DNA of 64,000 nucleotides from Ideonella sp. (GTDB taxonomy: Bacteria; Pseudomonadota; Gammaproteobacteria; Burkholderiales; Burkholderiaceae_C), in contig JADKIA010000034.1 in the NCBI GenBank assembly GCA_016721465.1, positions 27,591-91,590 of the forward strand. The letters are read 5' to 3'. Positions 8,248 through 16,792 of this stretch are shown one piece after another. Each line of letters starts with the position of its first letter. Position 1 is the stretch's first letter. The notes under the pieces are model-generated. The model did no database searches and was not told the DNA's origin. It saw only the letters and a list, made by a program, of their open reading frames with translations. The translations under genes were made by a program, and so were the position numbers.

Positions 8248-10644
8248 ATGACCAAGTCCACGCGCTGGACCATGCTGGTGGCCATGGTGGCCCTGGTGGG
8301 CACCTCGCTGGTGCTGGTGTACCTGTTGTCGCTCAGCACCGCCGGACGCTTGCTGGAGCGGCACTTCGTCTGGCTGTTCTGGGTCAACGTGGCGGTGGCC
8401 GGCCTGCTGCTGCTGACCATCGGCCTGGCCGCCGTTCGACTGGTGGTGCGCTGGCGGCGCGGCAAGTTCGGCAGCCGGCTGCTGGCCAAGCTGGCCGGCA
8501 TCTTTGCGCTGGTGGGGGTGATCCCGGGCGTGCTCATCTACACCGTGAGTTACCAGTTCGTGGCGCGCAGCATCGACAGCTGGTTCGATCAGCAGGTGGC
8601 CGGCGCGCTGGATGCCGGCCTGGCCCTGGGGCGTGGCACCTTGGACGCGATGGCGGCCGACCTGTCCACCAAGACCCGCAATGCCGCCGAACGCCTGTCG
8701 GACGTGCGCGCCGTGGTCGGTGCGCTGACACTGGAGCGCGTGCGCGAGCAGCTGGACGCGCGCGACGTCGCCCTGGTCGGGCCCAACGGGCAGATCCTGG
8801 CCGTGGCCGGGCGCAGCACCACCGACATGCTGCCCGAACGCCCCGGCGCCGCGCTGCTGCGCCAGGCCCGCATGGGCCGCAGCAGCAGCCAGCTGGAGGG
8901 CCTGGACGACGAGCCGCGCACCGGCAGCCGAGGCTCGGCCCTGCCCGCCGCCCGCGCCTCGGCGGTGGACCCCGCATCGGCCACGGCGCCATCGACGCCT
9001 TCGACGGCCTCGCCCGCCCCGGCACTGATTCGCGCACTGGCCCTCATTCCCAACACCGACATCAGCCTGGCCCCCACCGAGGACCGCTTCCTGATGGTGG
9101 TGCAGCCCGTTCCCATGCAGCTGGTGGTGAATGCCCTGGCCGTGCAGGACGCTTATCGTGAGTATCAGCAACGCGCAATTGCCCGCGACGGGCTGCGCCG
9201 GATGTACATCGGCACGCTCACGCTGGCCGGCGTGCTGTCGGTGTTCGGCGCGGTGCTGCTGGCGGTGATGCTGGGCAACCAGATCGTGCGGCCGCTGCTG
9301 CTGCTGGCCGACGGCGTGAACCAGGTGGCCGCCGGCGATCTCACCGCCAAGCCCGTGTTTGCCTCGCGCGACGAGCTCGGCGGCCTGACCCGTTCCTTCG
9401 CCGACATGACCGAGCAGCTGTCCGAGGCGCGCACCCAGGTGCAGCGCGGCGTGAACCAGCTCGAGGGCGCGCGCACTCGGCTGCAGACCATCCTGGACAG
9501 CCTCACCGCCGGCGTCATCGTGTTCGACAAGCAGCAGCGCATCGACACCGTCAACCCTGGCGCCACGCGCATCCTGCGCCAACCCGTGTCCGCCTATCGT
9601 GGCCGGCGGCTGGACGAAGTGCCCGGCATGGCCGAGTTCGCTCAACGTGTGTGGCAGCGCAACGACCTGCACCGCAGCAGCCCCGAGGCCGGCGAGCGCG
9701 ACCATTGGCAGGACGCCTTCGAGTTGCCGCTGGGTGGGCAGGCGAGCGTGAACCTGTTGCTGCGCGGCGCCGAGCTGCCCGGCGAGGCGCGCTTGCTGGT
9801 GTTCGACGACATCACCGAGGTGGTGTCCGCCCAACGCTCGGTGGCCTGGGCCGAGGTGGCGCGGCGCCTGGCGCACGAGATCAAGAACCCCCTCACGCCC
9901 ATCCAGCTCTCGGCCGAGCGCATCGAGCACAAGCTCGAGTCCAAGCTCGAAGGGGCCGATGCGGCCATGCTCAAGCGCTCGGTGGCCACCATCGTGGCCC
10001 AGGTGCAGGCCATGAAGCAATTGGTGGATGAGTTCCGCGACTATGCGCGTCTGCCCGCCGCCAAGCTGCAGGTGCTCGACCTCAACGCGCTGGTGCAGGA
10101 CGTGATGGCGCTGTACGCCGCTGCGCAGGAGCAGGGCCGCATCGGCACCCAACTGCAGCAACCCTTGCCCGCCATCGAGGGTGACCCCACGCAGTTGCGC
10201 CAGGTGGTGCACAACCTGGTGCAGAACGCCCTGGACGCCGTGGCCGAGCGCGCCGATGGCCAGGTGCTGGTGCTCACCGAGGCCGCGCGCGACGAGACCG
10301 GTGCCCTGCGCGCGGTGCGCCTGAAGGTCAGCGACAATGGGCAGGGTTTCAGCGACAAGGTGCTCAAGCGGGCGTTCGAGCCCTACGTCACCACCAAGGT
10401 CAAGGGCACGGGCCTGGGGCTGGCGGTGGTGAAGAAGATTGCCGACGAGCATGGCGCCCGTGTTCGCATTGCCAACCTGCACCACGACACCGATCCGGAG
10501 GGGCCGGTGATCGGGGCGCAAGTTTCGTTATCATTTTCCCGATTGGCCCCTGCGGCCCCTCCCGATTCCCCGCCTGCACCGGCCACCGGACAGGCAAGCG
10601 CACTGGCCGCCGGGCCGGGCGAACCCACCGCGCAGCGGCTGTAG
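8248..10644 (+). CDS. ntrY: NtrY-type transmembrane sensor histidine kinase
   Basis: A 798-residue kinase. Two or three N-terminal membrane helices lie in residues 7-110; a fourth follows the extracytoplasmic loop near residues 320-350. HAMP follows (NQIVRPLLLLADGVNQVAAGDL), then a PAS domain (ILDSLTAGVIVFDKQQRIDTVNPGATRI, shown in part), then HisKA with the phospho-accepting His543 in RRLAHEIKNPLTPIQLSAERI, and the ATPase boxes NALDAV, DNGQGF and GTGLGLAVV. The C-terminal 40 residues are Pro/Ala-rich. The loop between the helices has a low-complexity stretch (residues 225-260). Its partner regulator starts six bases after the stop. The naming follows the NtrY/NtrX family; the signal is not evident. 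Confidence 0.9.
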   Translation: MTKSTRWTMLVAMVALVGTSLVLVYLLSLSTAGRLLERHFVWLFWVNVAVAGLLLLTIGLAAVRLVVRWRRGKFGSRLLAKLAGIFALVGVIPGVLIYTVSYQFVARSIDSWFDQQVAGALDAGLALGRGTLDAMAADLSTKTRNAAERLSDVRAVVGALTLERVREQLDARDVALVGPNGQILAVAGRSTTDMLPERPGAALLRQARMGRSSSQLEGLDDEPRTGSRGSALPAARASAVDPASATAPSTPSTASPAPALIRALALIPNTDISLAPTEDRFLMVVQPVPMQLVVNALAVQDAYREYQQRAIARDGLRRMYIGTLTLAGVLSVFGAVLLAVMLGNQIVRPLLLLADGVNQVAAGDLTAKPVFASRDELGGLTRSFADMTEQLSEARTQVQRGVNQLEGARTRLQTILDSLTAGVIVFDKQQRIDTVNPGATRILRQPVSAYRGRRLDEVPGMAEFAQRVWQRNDLHRSSPEAGERDHWQDAFELPLGGQASVNLLLRGAELPGEARLLVFDDITEVVSAQRSVAWAEVARRLAHEIKNPLTPIQLSAERIEHKLESKLEGADAAMLKRSVATIVAQVQAMKQLVDEFRDYARLPAAKLQVLDLNALVQDVMALYAAAQEQGRIGTQLQQPLPAIEGDPTQLRQVVHNLVQNALDAVAERADGQVLVLTEAARDETGALRAVRLKVSDNGQGFSDKVLKRAFEPYVTTKVKGTGLGLAVVKKIADEHGARVRIANLHHDTDPEGPVIGAQVSLSFSRLAPAAPPDSPPAPATGQASALAAGPGEPTAQRL

Positions 10645-10650
10645 ACACGC

Positions 10651-11352
10651 ATGGCAACGATTCTTGTCGTAGACGACGAACTGGGCATCCGCGGGCTGCT
10701 GTCCGAAATCCTGTCCGATGAAGGCCACACCGTGGAGCTGGCCGAAAACGCCGCCGAGGCGCGTGCCGTGCGCGAGCGCCTGCGGCCCGACCTGGTCTTG
10801 CTCGACATCTGGATGCCCGACGTCGACGGCATCACCCTGCTCAAGGAATGGAGCGCGGCCAGCATGCTCACCATGCCGGTGATCATGATGAGCGGCCACG
10901 GCACCATCGACACCGCGGTGGAGGCCACCAAGCACGGCGCCAGTGCCTTCCTCGAAAAGCCCATCACGCTGCAAAAGCTGCTGCGTGCGGTGGAGCAGGC
11001 ACTGGTCAAGCCCGCGCCGCGCTCGAACACCGCACCCACCGTCATCGGTTACCGCAACGACCTGGTCGGTGCCCCGGTGCTCGACAGCATGTCCGCCGGC
11101 CTGCCCTCGCAACCACTGCAACCGGCGCTGCCGATGGGCCCGCAGGCCGAGCAGAGCTTCGATCTCGACCGCCCGCTGCGCGAGGCGCGCGATGCCTTCG
11201 AGAAGAGCTACTTCGAGTTTCACCTGGCCAAGGAAAACGGCTCGATGACCCGCGTGGCCGAAAAGACGGGGCTGGAGCGCACCCACCTCTACCGCAAGCT
11301 CAAGCAACTGGGCGTGGACTTGAGCCGCAACAAGCGCGGCGGGGTGCTCTAG
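10651..11352 (+). CDS. ntrX: NtrX-like response regulator without AAA+ domain (REC-Fis)
   Basis: A 233-residue regulator. Residues 1-120 are a receiver with acidic pocket DDE (8-10), phospho-acceptor Asp52 in LLDIWMPD, and Lys in FLEKPIT. After a linker of about 45 residues, a Fis-type helix-turn-helix follows (SMTRVAEKTGLERTHLYRKLKQLGVD, shown in part). The sigma-54 AAA+ domain of canonical NtrX is absent, so it should act as a DNA-binding regulator that does not directly activate sigma-54 polymerase. It is paired with the kinase just upstream and ends shortly before the tRNA gene. Confidence 0.88.
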   Translation: MATILVVDDELGIRGLLSEILSDEGHTVELAENAAEARAVRERLRPDLVLLDIWMPDVDGITLLKEWSAASMLTMPVIMMSGHGTIDTAVEATKHGASAFLEKPITLQKLLRAVEQALVKPAPRSNTAPTVIGYRNDLVGAPVLDSMSAGLPSQPLQPALPMGPQAEQSFDLDRPLREARDAFEKSYFEFHLAKENGSMTRVAEKTGLERTHLYRKLKQLGVDLSRNKRGGVL

Positions 11353-11361
11353 AAACCTGGC

Positions 11362-11367
11362 TATAAT
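11362..11367 (+). promoter_or_regulatory. -10 box of the tRNA-Phe promoter
   Basis: A perfect TATAAT stands 11 bases before the first base of tRNA-Phe, the right distance for initiation a few bases ahead of the mature 5' end. No good -35 hexamer was found at 16-18 bp spacing, so only the -10 is claimed. Confidence 0.6.
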
Positions 11368-11378
11368 CGCCGGCTCTC

Positions 11379-11454
11379 GGCCTGGTAGCTCAGTTGGTAG
11401 AGCAGCGGATTGAAAATCCGCGTGTCGGTGGTTCGATTCCGCCCCAGGCCACCA
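11379..11454 (+). tRNA. tRNA-Phe (GAA)
   Basis: 76 bases that fold into a full cloverleaf. The acceptor stem pairs GGCCTGG (11379-11385) with CCAGGCC, followed by A73 and an encoded CCA end. The D arm is GCTC..GAGC with AGTTGGTA. The anticodon arm is CGGAT / ATCCG with GAA at 11412-11414, which reads Phe codons. The T arm has the GTTCGATTCC loop sequence. Confidence 0.98.
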
Positions 11455-11466
11455 GTATTGCGCAAC

Positions 11467-11499
11467 AAGCCCGTCCACTGCGATGGGCTTTTGCTTTTC
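11467..11499 (+). terminator. Rho-independent terminator after tRNA-Phe
   Basis: The stem AAGCCCGTC (11467-11475) pairs with GATGGGCTT (11482-11490) with one G-T wobble and a six-base loop, and is followed by TTGCTTTTCT. Position 13 bases after the tRNA end fits a terminator for the tRNA transcript. Confidence 0.75.
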
Positions 11500-11651
11500 T
11501 GGCGCAGGCTGATTCCTGGCCTGGCGGGGGCCTGTCGTTCGGCGCTGGTTCGGTGCTTGTGCTGTCGGCCATGCAGCCCGTGTTCGCTGGTCCGCCCATG
11601 GACCTTCGAAAGATCGAATTCACCGTGGGTTGACTTTGCAAGGACGCACCC

Positions 11652-12053
11652 ATGGCCGTTGAAAACACCACTGCGCACGAACTCGCCGAACTGCTGGCCC
11701 AGGTGACCGGCAGCCTCTGCACCCGCACACTCCACCAGTTTGCGGCGGAGTCCCGGCTGGACGGCGAGAGCCTGAAAGACGCCATGGACCGCTACGAGAT
11801 CGACTATGCGTGGCACGTCCTGGGTTCGGACCGGATGCGCGATCAAACCCTGTCCTTGCTGGAGGCCAAGCTCAAGCACCCGGCCACCGACGCGCAGAAG
11901 GCTTGCATTGCCGATGTGCTGAGGGCTGCGGCGGCAGGCCAGTCTTCGGACCTGTTGATGAGCTTTGACAACGATGTGGCCGAGCCATTGGCCGCCATGC
12001 TGTGCTCGCAGCACCAACGCAAGGCCCTCGCCGAAGCAGAAGCCATGGGTTGA
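11652..12053 (+). CDS. Conserved-looking hypothetical protein, helical, 133 aa
   Basis: I do not recognise the family. The protein is soluble, with no signal peptide or membrane helix, and looks largely helical (HELAELLAQVTGSLCTRTLHQFAAESRL at the start, shown in part, and DVLRAAAAGQSSDLLMSF near the end). Codon use is like that of its neighbours and the frame is free of breaks, which supports a real gene. It stands alone after tRNA-Phe. Confidence 0.5.
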   Translation: MAVENTTAHELAELLAQVTGSLCTRTLHQFAAESRLDGESLKDAMDRYEIDYAWHVLGSDRMRDQTLSLLEAKLKHPATDAQKACIADVLRAAAAGQSSDLLMSFDNDVAEPLAAMLCSQHQRKALAEAEAMG

Positions 12054-12293
12054 GCGGCGCATGTGCTGAGACCGCAGCCGCAATCCAGCGAAGGTCGTGA
12101 AAGTGTCATCCGGGCTGCTGTTGCTTCAGGACATCGACGATCTGTCCCACGCCAAGGCTTCTGATGCTCCTGTCTTGACGGTGCCCGATCGCCGATCCGG
12201 TGAGTTGCCTCAACGGCCGGGGATGCCGGGTGAGCTAGCCTAAATACAGGGCTTCGCTTGCTTTTGACGGACACCGCCCGACAGGAGGTTCAA

Positions 12294-12962
12294 ATGATGC
12301 ATTCGAAGGCACTCACCGCATTGGTGTTGGCGCTCGCGAACGGAGCCGCTTCGGCAGCGGTGCTGTTTTCGACGTACGGGCTGAGCGACTCTTTCAACAG
12401 CCACGTGCTTCAGTATGTTGGCTGGGGTGACGTGATTGGCCAACCATTCCAGGACCGCCAGGTCGCCAACCGCTTCACCGTCTCCCAAGCTGCTGAGCTG
12501 ACCCACTTCCGCGTGCAGGTTTCGCGTTTTACCGGTGGCCTGGGCGATCAGGAGGCTTTCTTTTCGCTCTGGTCGGGCGACACCCAGCCGGCCTCTCTGG
12601 TTGAGGAGGCACTGTCCTTCCACACCGGCAGCGGTCTGGCGTCGACGGTCGAACTGGATTCGGTCGCGCACCCGTTGCTGAGCCCCGACGAGACCTATTG
12701 GCTGGTGCTCGCCGCTCCATCGCCAAACCTGTTCCGCTGGTACTACAGCGACCAGGCGCCAGCTGCAGGGTGGGAGATCCAGTACCGCTTTGGCACCGAT
12801 CCTTGGTCACTGGCTGGATCCATCGCCAGCGCCTTCGACGTGAACGGTACGCCTCGCGCGATGCCCGAGCCTCCCAGTGTGGCCTTGGTGCTCGGTGTGG
12901 CGGCGCTGGCGGGTTTCGCGTGGCGGCGCACCGGGCCTCGTCGATCGGATCGGGCCTTGTGA
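12294..12962 (+). CDS. PEP-CTERM sorting-domain exported protein
   Basis: A 222-residue secreted protein. The signal peptide spans residues about 1-22 (ALTALVLALANGAASAA). The C-terminus carries the PEP-CTERM anchor: MPEPPSVALVLGVAAL, a hydrophobic helix and then WRRTGPRR. In this family the signal is processed by exosortase (EpsH-type), which is linked to exopolysaccharide export. The middle is beta-rich, with SLWSGD and WYYSDQ. An AGGAGGT ribosome site at 12283-12289 serves two adjacent ATG codons (12294 and 12297); the second has the better spacing. No exosortase gene is in the window. Confidence 0.85.
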   Translation: MMHSKALTALVLALANGAASAAVLFSTYGLSDSFNSHVLQYVGWGDVIGQPFQDRQVANRFTVSQAAELTHFRVQVSRFTGGLGDQEAFFSLWSGDTQPASLVEEALSFHTGSGLASTVELDSVAHPLLSPDETYWLVLAAPSPNLFRWYYSDQAPAAGWEIQYRFGTDPWSLAGSIASAFDVNGTPRAMPEPPSVALVLGVAALAGFAWRRTGPRRSDRAL

Positions 12963-13091
12963 AGCAGGGGCGTCGAACGGCACCGAGCTTCGCCAGCGAG
13001 GTGCCGGGCTTTAGGTGGGTCGATGGCGACCAGACCCCCGGGCGAATCCGCGGCATGATGAGCGCCTCGCGAATGCCGGTCCCTTCCATCG

Positions 13092-14441
13092 ATGAACACC
13101 GATCCCACCCCCGCCGACCCGCTGCACCCGCCTTGGGAGACCGAGGGCACGCACCGCATCCCCTTCGGCGTCTACACCAGCGAGGCCCTGCACCAGCGCG
13201 AGCTGGAGCGCTTCTTCTACCGGGGCCACTGGTGCTACGTGGGCCTGGAGGCCGAGGTGCCCGAGCCGGGTGACTTCAAGCGCACGGTGGTGGGTGAGCG
13301 CTCGGTGATCCTGGTGCGCGATGCGCAGGGCGAGTTGCGGGTGGTGGAAAACATCTGCGCCCACCGGGGCATGCGGTTTTGCCGCGAGCGCCACGGCAAG
13401 GTCAAACGCTTCACCTGCCCCTACCACCAGTGGAACTACCACCTCAATGGCGACTTGCGCGGCGTGGCCTTCCGCGGCGGCGTGCAGCATGGTGAGCGCA
13501 CCGTGGGCGGCATGCCCGAGGACTTCAAGCTCGCCGACCACGGGTTGACCAAATTGAAGGTGGCGCGGCGCGGCGGCGTGGTGTTTGCGTCCTTCGACAC
13601 CGATGTCGAGCCCTTCGAAGACTACCTCGGCCCGGAGATCCTGCGCTGGTTCGATCGGATGTTCAATGGCCGCCAACTCAAGATCCTGGGCTACAACCGC
13701 CAGCGCATCCCGGGCAACTGGAAGCTGATGCAGGAGAACATCAAGGACCCGTATCACCCGGGCCTGCTGCACACCTGGTTCGTCACCTATGGCCTCTGGC
13801 GCGCGGACAACCAGGCGCAGCTGGTGATGGACCGCCACCACCGCCATGCCGCGATGATTTCCACGCGCGGGGCGGCGGGTGCGGCGGGGCAGGTGACGGC
13901 GGTGTCGAGCTTCAAGCCGAGCATGCAGCTGCACGATCCGCGCATCCTGGACATCGTGCCCGAGGCCTGGTGGGGTGGGCCGACGCCGCCGGGCCGCCCC
14001 AAGGCGCCGGCGGCCCCCTCGGGGGGCAGCGAAGCGCACGAAGTGCCGAGCGTGGGGGCTGCAGCTCCCACGGCGGTGATGACCACGCTGTTTCCCAGTG
14101 TGATCCTGCAGCAGCAGGTGAACAGCGTCTCCATGCGCCACATCCAGCCCGATGGTCATGGGCACTTCAATTTCGAGTGGACGCACTTCGGCTTCGAGGA
14201 CGACGACGCCGCCATGCACCAGCGTCGCCTGCGCCAGGCCAACCTGTTCGGCCCGGCGGGCTTCGTGTCGGCCGACGATGGCGAGGTGATCGAGTTCTCG
14301 CAGCAGGCCTTCGACAGCAAGCCTGGTCATCGCGCCGTGGCCGAGCTGGGCGGGCGCGGCGTGGACGACGCCGACCACATGGTGACGGAGACGCTGATCC
14401 GCGGCATGTACCGCTACTGGCGCGAGGTGATGGAGTGCTGA
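13092..14441 (+). CDS. Rieske aromatic-ring-hydroxylating oxygenase, large (alpha) subunit
   Basis: A 449-residue subunit. The Rieske [2Fe-2S] site is CAHRGMRFC followed by CPYHQWNY (residues about 93-120, C-x-H ... C-x2-H). The catalytic domain has the mononuclear-iron bridge and ligand region NWKLMQENIKDPYHPGLLH (Asp, His, His). The overall layout resembles salicylate 5-hydroxylase / anthranilate dioxygenase large subunits (NagG/AndAc group), but the substrate is not certain. Residues about 300-323 (PPGRPKAP...SGGSEAHEVPS) are a foreign-looking insertion encoded by a GC-rich palindromic repeat. The small subunit follows at once; ferredoxin and reductase partners are not nearby. Confidence 0.9.
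   Translation: MNTDPTPADPLHPPWETEGTHRIPFGVYTSEALHQRELERFFYRGHWCYVGLEAEVPEPGDFKRTVVGERSVILVRDAQGELRVVENICAHRGMRFCRERHGKVKRFTCPYHQWNYHLNGDLRGVAFRGGVQHGERTVGGMPEDFKLADHGLTKLKVARRGGVVFASFDTDVEPFEDYLGPEILRWFDRMFNGRQLKILGYNRQRIPGNWKLMQENIKDPYHPGLLHTWFVTYGLWRADNQAQLVMDRHHRHAAMISTRGAAGAAGQVTAVSSFKPSMQLHDPRILDIVPEAWWGGPTPPGRPKAPAAPSGGSEAHEVPSVGAAAPTAVMTTLFPSVILQQQVNSVSMRHIQPDGHGHFNFEWTHFGFEDDDAAMHQRRLRQANLFGPAGFVSADDGEVIEFSQQAFDSKPGHRAVAELGGRGVDDADHMVTETLIRGMYRYWREVMEC
13992..14060 (+). repeat. GC-rich palindromic intergenic-type element inside the oxygenase gene
   Basis: About 69 bases that do not look like the rest of the gene. They contain the hairpin GCCCCC-TC-GGGGGGC and then GCAC-GAA-GTGC, ending in GTGGGGGCT. 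The composition and layout match the short GC-rich palindromic elements usually found between genes in Comamonadaceae-like genomes (my recollection, not a search). Here it keeps the reading frame open and adds about 24 residues. Exact ends are approximate. Confidence 0.6.
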
Positions 14442-14442
14442 C

Positions 14443-14913
14443 ATGGATTTCGACGACCACTTCGAGCTGACGCAGTTGCATGCCAAATACGCGTCCATCG
14501 TGGATGCTGCCGATTGGGACGCCTGGTGCGAGCTGTTCACCGACGACTGCATTTACCGACTGGTGCCGCGGGAGAACCACGAGCGGGGCTTTGCGCTGGC
14601 CACGCTGGCTTTCGACAGCAAGGGCATGCTCAAGGACCGCGCCTACGCGATCCGCGAGACGCTGTTCCACGACCCTTACTACCAGCGCCACGTGATCGGC
14701 GTACCGCGCGTGCTGAAGGTGCAGGCCGGACGCATCCAGTGCGAATCGAACTACGCCGTGTTCCGCACCAAGCTGTCCGAGTTGAGCACGGTGTTCAACG
14801 TAGGCCGCTACCTGGACGAGGTGGTGCGCACCCCGCAGGGCCTGCGTTTTGCCGCTCGCGTCGCGGTGTATGACAGCGAGTTGATCCCCAACTCCATCAT
14901 CTACCCGATCTGA
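14443..14913 (+). CDS. Aromatic-ring-hydroxylating oxygenase, small (beta) subunit
   Basis: A 156-residue protein of the SnoaL-like cone fold used by ring-hydroxylating oxygenase small subunits. Typical features: an N-terminal helix with HAKYASIVDAADWDAWCELFTDD, then YRLVPRENHERG, DRAYAIRETLFHDPYYQRH and a closing strand RVAVYDSELIPNSIIYPI (motifs given in part). It has no metal site; it holds the alpha3beta3 hexamer together. It starts one base after the alpha-subunit stop, so the two are co-translated. Confidence 0.88.
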   Translation: MDFDDHFELTQLHAKYASIVDAADWDAWCELFTDDCIYRLVPRENHERGFALATLAFDSKGMLKDRAYAIRETLFHDPYYQRHVIGVPRVLKVQAGRIQCESNYAVFRTKLSELSTVFNVGRYLDEVVRTPQGLRFAARVAVYDSELIPNSIIYPI

Positions 14914-14992
14914 GTTGCAGGGGATTGGACAGGGCTGCCTAACCCAGAGGGGCAATGTTCCGGCGCGGACCGGGCAGGCGCAAGATGAACAG

Positions 14993-16255
14993 ATGAACGC
15001 CTCGTCCATCCCCAAGACCACCCCGCATTTGCGCACCACGGACCTGCGTGGCGTCAGTCAGATCGCCGTTGCCGCCGTGCGGGGCCTGACCGATCTGGTG
15101 GAGAACCTGCATCACAACATCGCCCGGGCGCCCTGGCCCCTGGGCACGCCGTCCGATCAGCCCACCACCGGCATCACCGGGCTGGTGTATCGCAGCATCC
15201 GCGGCGTCACGAAGCTGGTGGGCGGCAGCCTGGAGGCCTTGCTGGGCCAGGCCGAGCTGCTGCTGGGTCCGGACGGGGGCATCACCTCACCCGAACGCGA
15301 GGCCGTGGTCTCGGCGCTCAACGGCGTGTTGGGGGATCGCCTGGCGGCCCAGGGCAATCCGCTGGCCGTCACCATGGCCGTGCTCCACGCCGGCCAGCCC
15401 TTGTCCCTGGACGCGCCTGGCCTGGCGCAGGGCCTGCCTGGTGCCAGGGGCCGCGTGCTGCTGATGGTGCACGGCCTGTGCATGGGCCCGAGCCAATGGC
15501 TGCGCAACGGCCACGACCATGGCCGCGCGCTGGCCGATGAAGGTGGCTTCACGCCGCTCTACCTGCACTACAACACGGGCCGGCACGTGTCCGACAACGG
15601 TCGCGACCTGGCCGAGCTGCTGCAGACGCTGCAGGCCCGTTGGCCGAGACCGCTGGAACAGATCGTGATCCTGGGCCACAGCATGGGTGGCCTGGTGGCG
15701 CGCAGCGCCTGCCAGCAAGCCCAGGCCCTGGGCCACACCTGGCCGGCGCATCTGAGCCAGCTGGTCTTTCTGGGCACGCCACACCATGGCGCCCCGCTGG
15801 CCCGTGGCGGCCACTGGCTCGATGGTTTGCTCGGCGCCAGCCCTTACACGGCGGCCTTTGCCAAACTGGCCGCCAAGCGCAGCGCGGGCATCGGCGACCT
15901 GCGCCACGGCAGCGTGCTGGCCACCGATTGGGATGACGCCAAGGCCTTTGCCCACGGCCACGACACGCGCACCCCCGTGCCCCTGCCGGCTGGCGTGGTG
16001 TGCCACGCCGTGGCCGCATCGTTGGGGGCGCAGCAGGGCGATCTGAAGGACGCACTGCTGGGCGACGGCTTGGTGCCCATCGACAGCGCACTCGGGCACC
16101 ACAAGCAGGCGCAGCGCTGCCTGGCCTTCGACGCGGACAAGCAATGGATCGGCCACGACATGGGCCACCTCGACCTGCTGGACAACGCCGACGTGTATGC
16201 GCAACTCAGGCGTTGGCTGGTGCCGCCGCTTGCCGGCCAGGCGCCCTCGGCCTGA
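14993..16255 (+). CDS. Alpha/beta hydrolase, lipase/PGAP1-like
   Basis: A 420-residue hydrolase. The N-terminal 150 residues are helical (VAAVRGLTDLVENLHHNIA; GITGLVYRSIRGVTKLVGG). The hydrolase core begins at GRVLLMVHGLCMGPSQW (oxyanion-hole region), with the nucleophile elbow GHSMGG near residue 225 and FLGTPHHGAPLARG. A late VCHAVAASLG strand, DGLVPIDSAL (likely acid) and GHDMGHLDLL (likely His) complete the triad region. The pattern is that of triacylglycerol lipase / PGAP1-like esterases. There is no signal peptide. The start at 14993 is the first ATG with a sensible N-terminus. The substrate is unknown. Confidence 0.85.
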   Translation: MNASSIPKTTPHLRTTDLRGVSQIAVAAVRGLTDLVENLHHNIARAPWPLGTPSDQPTTGITGLVYRSIRGVTKLVGGSLEALLGQAELLLGPDGGITSPEREAVVSALNGVLGDRLAAQGNPLAVTMAVLHAGQPLSLDAPGLAQGLPGARGRVLLMVHGLCMGPSQWLRNGHDHGRALADEGGFTPLYLHYNTGRHVSDNGRDLAELLQTLQARWPRPLEQIVILGHSMGGLVARSACQQAQALGHTWPAHLSQLVFLGTPHHGAPLARGGHWLDGLLGASPYTAAFAKLAAKRSAGIGDLRHGSVLATDWDDAKAFAHGHDTRTPVPLPAGVVCHAVAASLGAQQGDLKDALLGDGLVPIDSALGHHKQAQRCLAFDADKQWIGHDMGHLDLLDNADVYAQLRRWLVPPLAGQAPSA

Positions 16256-16267
16256 GCTGGTGGCCGC

Positions 16268-16732
16268 TCAGCGGCTTGGCAGCGAAGCGGGCGGTTGCAC
16301 CTGGGGCGCCGCTGGTGCGGTGGCCGATGCCGTCGCGCCTGGCACCTGAACCGAGACACCCGGCGACAGCGAGATCTCGTCGGCGATGGTCACCTTGGTG
16401 ATGAAGTGCCGCGTCTCGCCGAAGCAGGTGGTGGGCAGGCCCACCTTTTCTTCGTAGTGCAGCGCCACGCGCTTGCCCATCGCCTGGGTCACCTGATCGG
16501 CGACGCCGTTGTCGCGGATGGTGAACAGGAACTTCTCCGGGGCCACGCCGGGCATGGTCACCATGGCCAGCTCGCCCTCCCAGGTCTTGCAGAGCCAGCC
16601 CTTGTGCGACAGCTTCTGCACCCAGCCGGCGCGCTCGCCGGACGAATAGCTCCAGGTCATGGCGGCCCAGAAGAACAGGGCCGCCAGCACGCCGAGCAGG
16701 GCGAGGGCGAGGAGCAGGCGCTTGAGGATCAT
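16268..16732 (-). CDS. Membrane-anchored hypothetical protein, 154 aa
   Basis: A 154-residue protein with one N-terminal membrane helix (LKRLLLALALLGVLAALFFW) and an exported domain with SSGERAGWVQKLSHKGWLCKTWEGELAM and GLPTTCFGETRHFITKV (given in part). I recognise it as a conserved protein type of Burkholderiales, without a known function. Two cysteines could form a disulfide. The C-terminal 30 residues are Ala/Pro-rich. It is convergent with the hydrolase gene and divergent from the MFS gene. Confidence 0.7.
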   Translation of the reverse strand: MILKRLLLALALLGVLAALFFWAAMTWSYSSGERAGWVQKLSHKGWLCKTWEGELAMVTMPGVAPEKFLFTIRDNGVADQVTQAMGKRVALHYEEKVGLPTTCFGETRHFITKVTIADEISLSPGVSVQVPGATASATAPAAPQVQPPASLPSR

Positions 16733-16792
16733 GGCTTCGTCGGCTGGGGGAATTGCCGTGATTATCGGCGCCACGCCTAAACTGGCCCCGTC

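Noticed and set aside
6823..10521. Long minus-strand open frame (1232 codons)
   Set aside because: Antisense to rsmB, DUF4390 and ntrY genes, His/Gln/Gly-rich low complexity typical of shadow frames.
11320..11325. TTGAGC as the -35 for tRNA-Phe
   Set aside because: It is 36 bp from the TATAAT box, too far to act with it.
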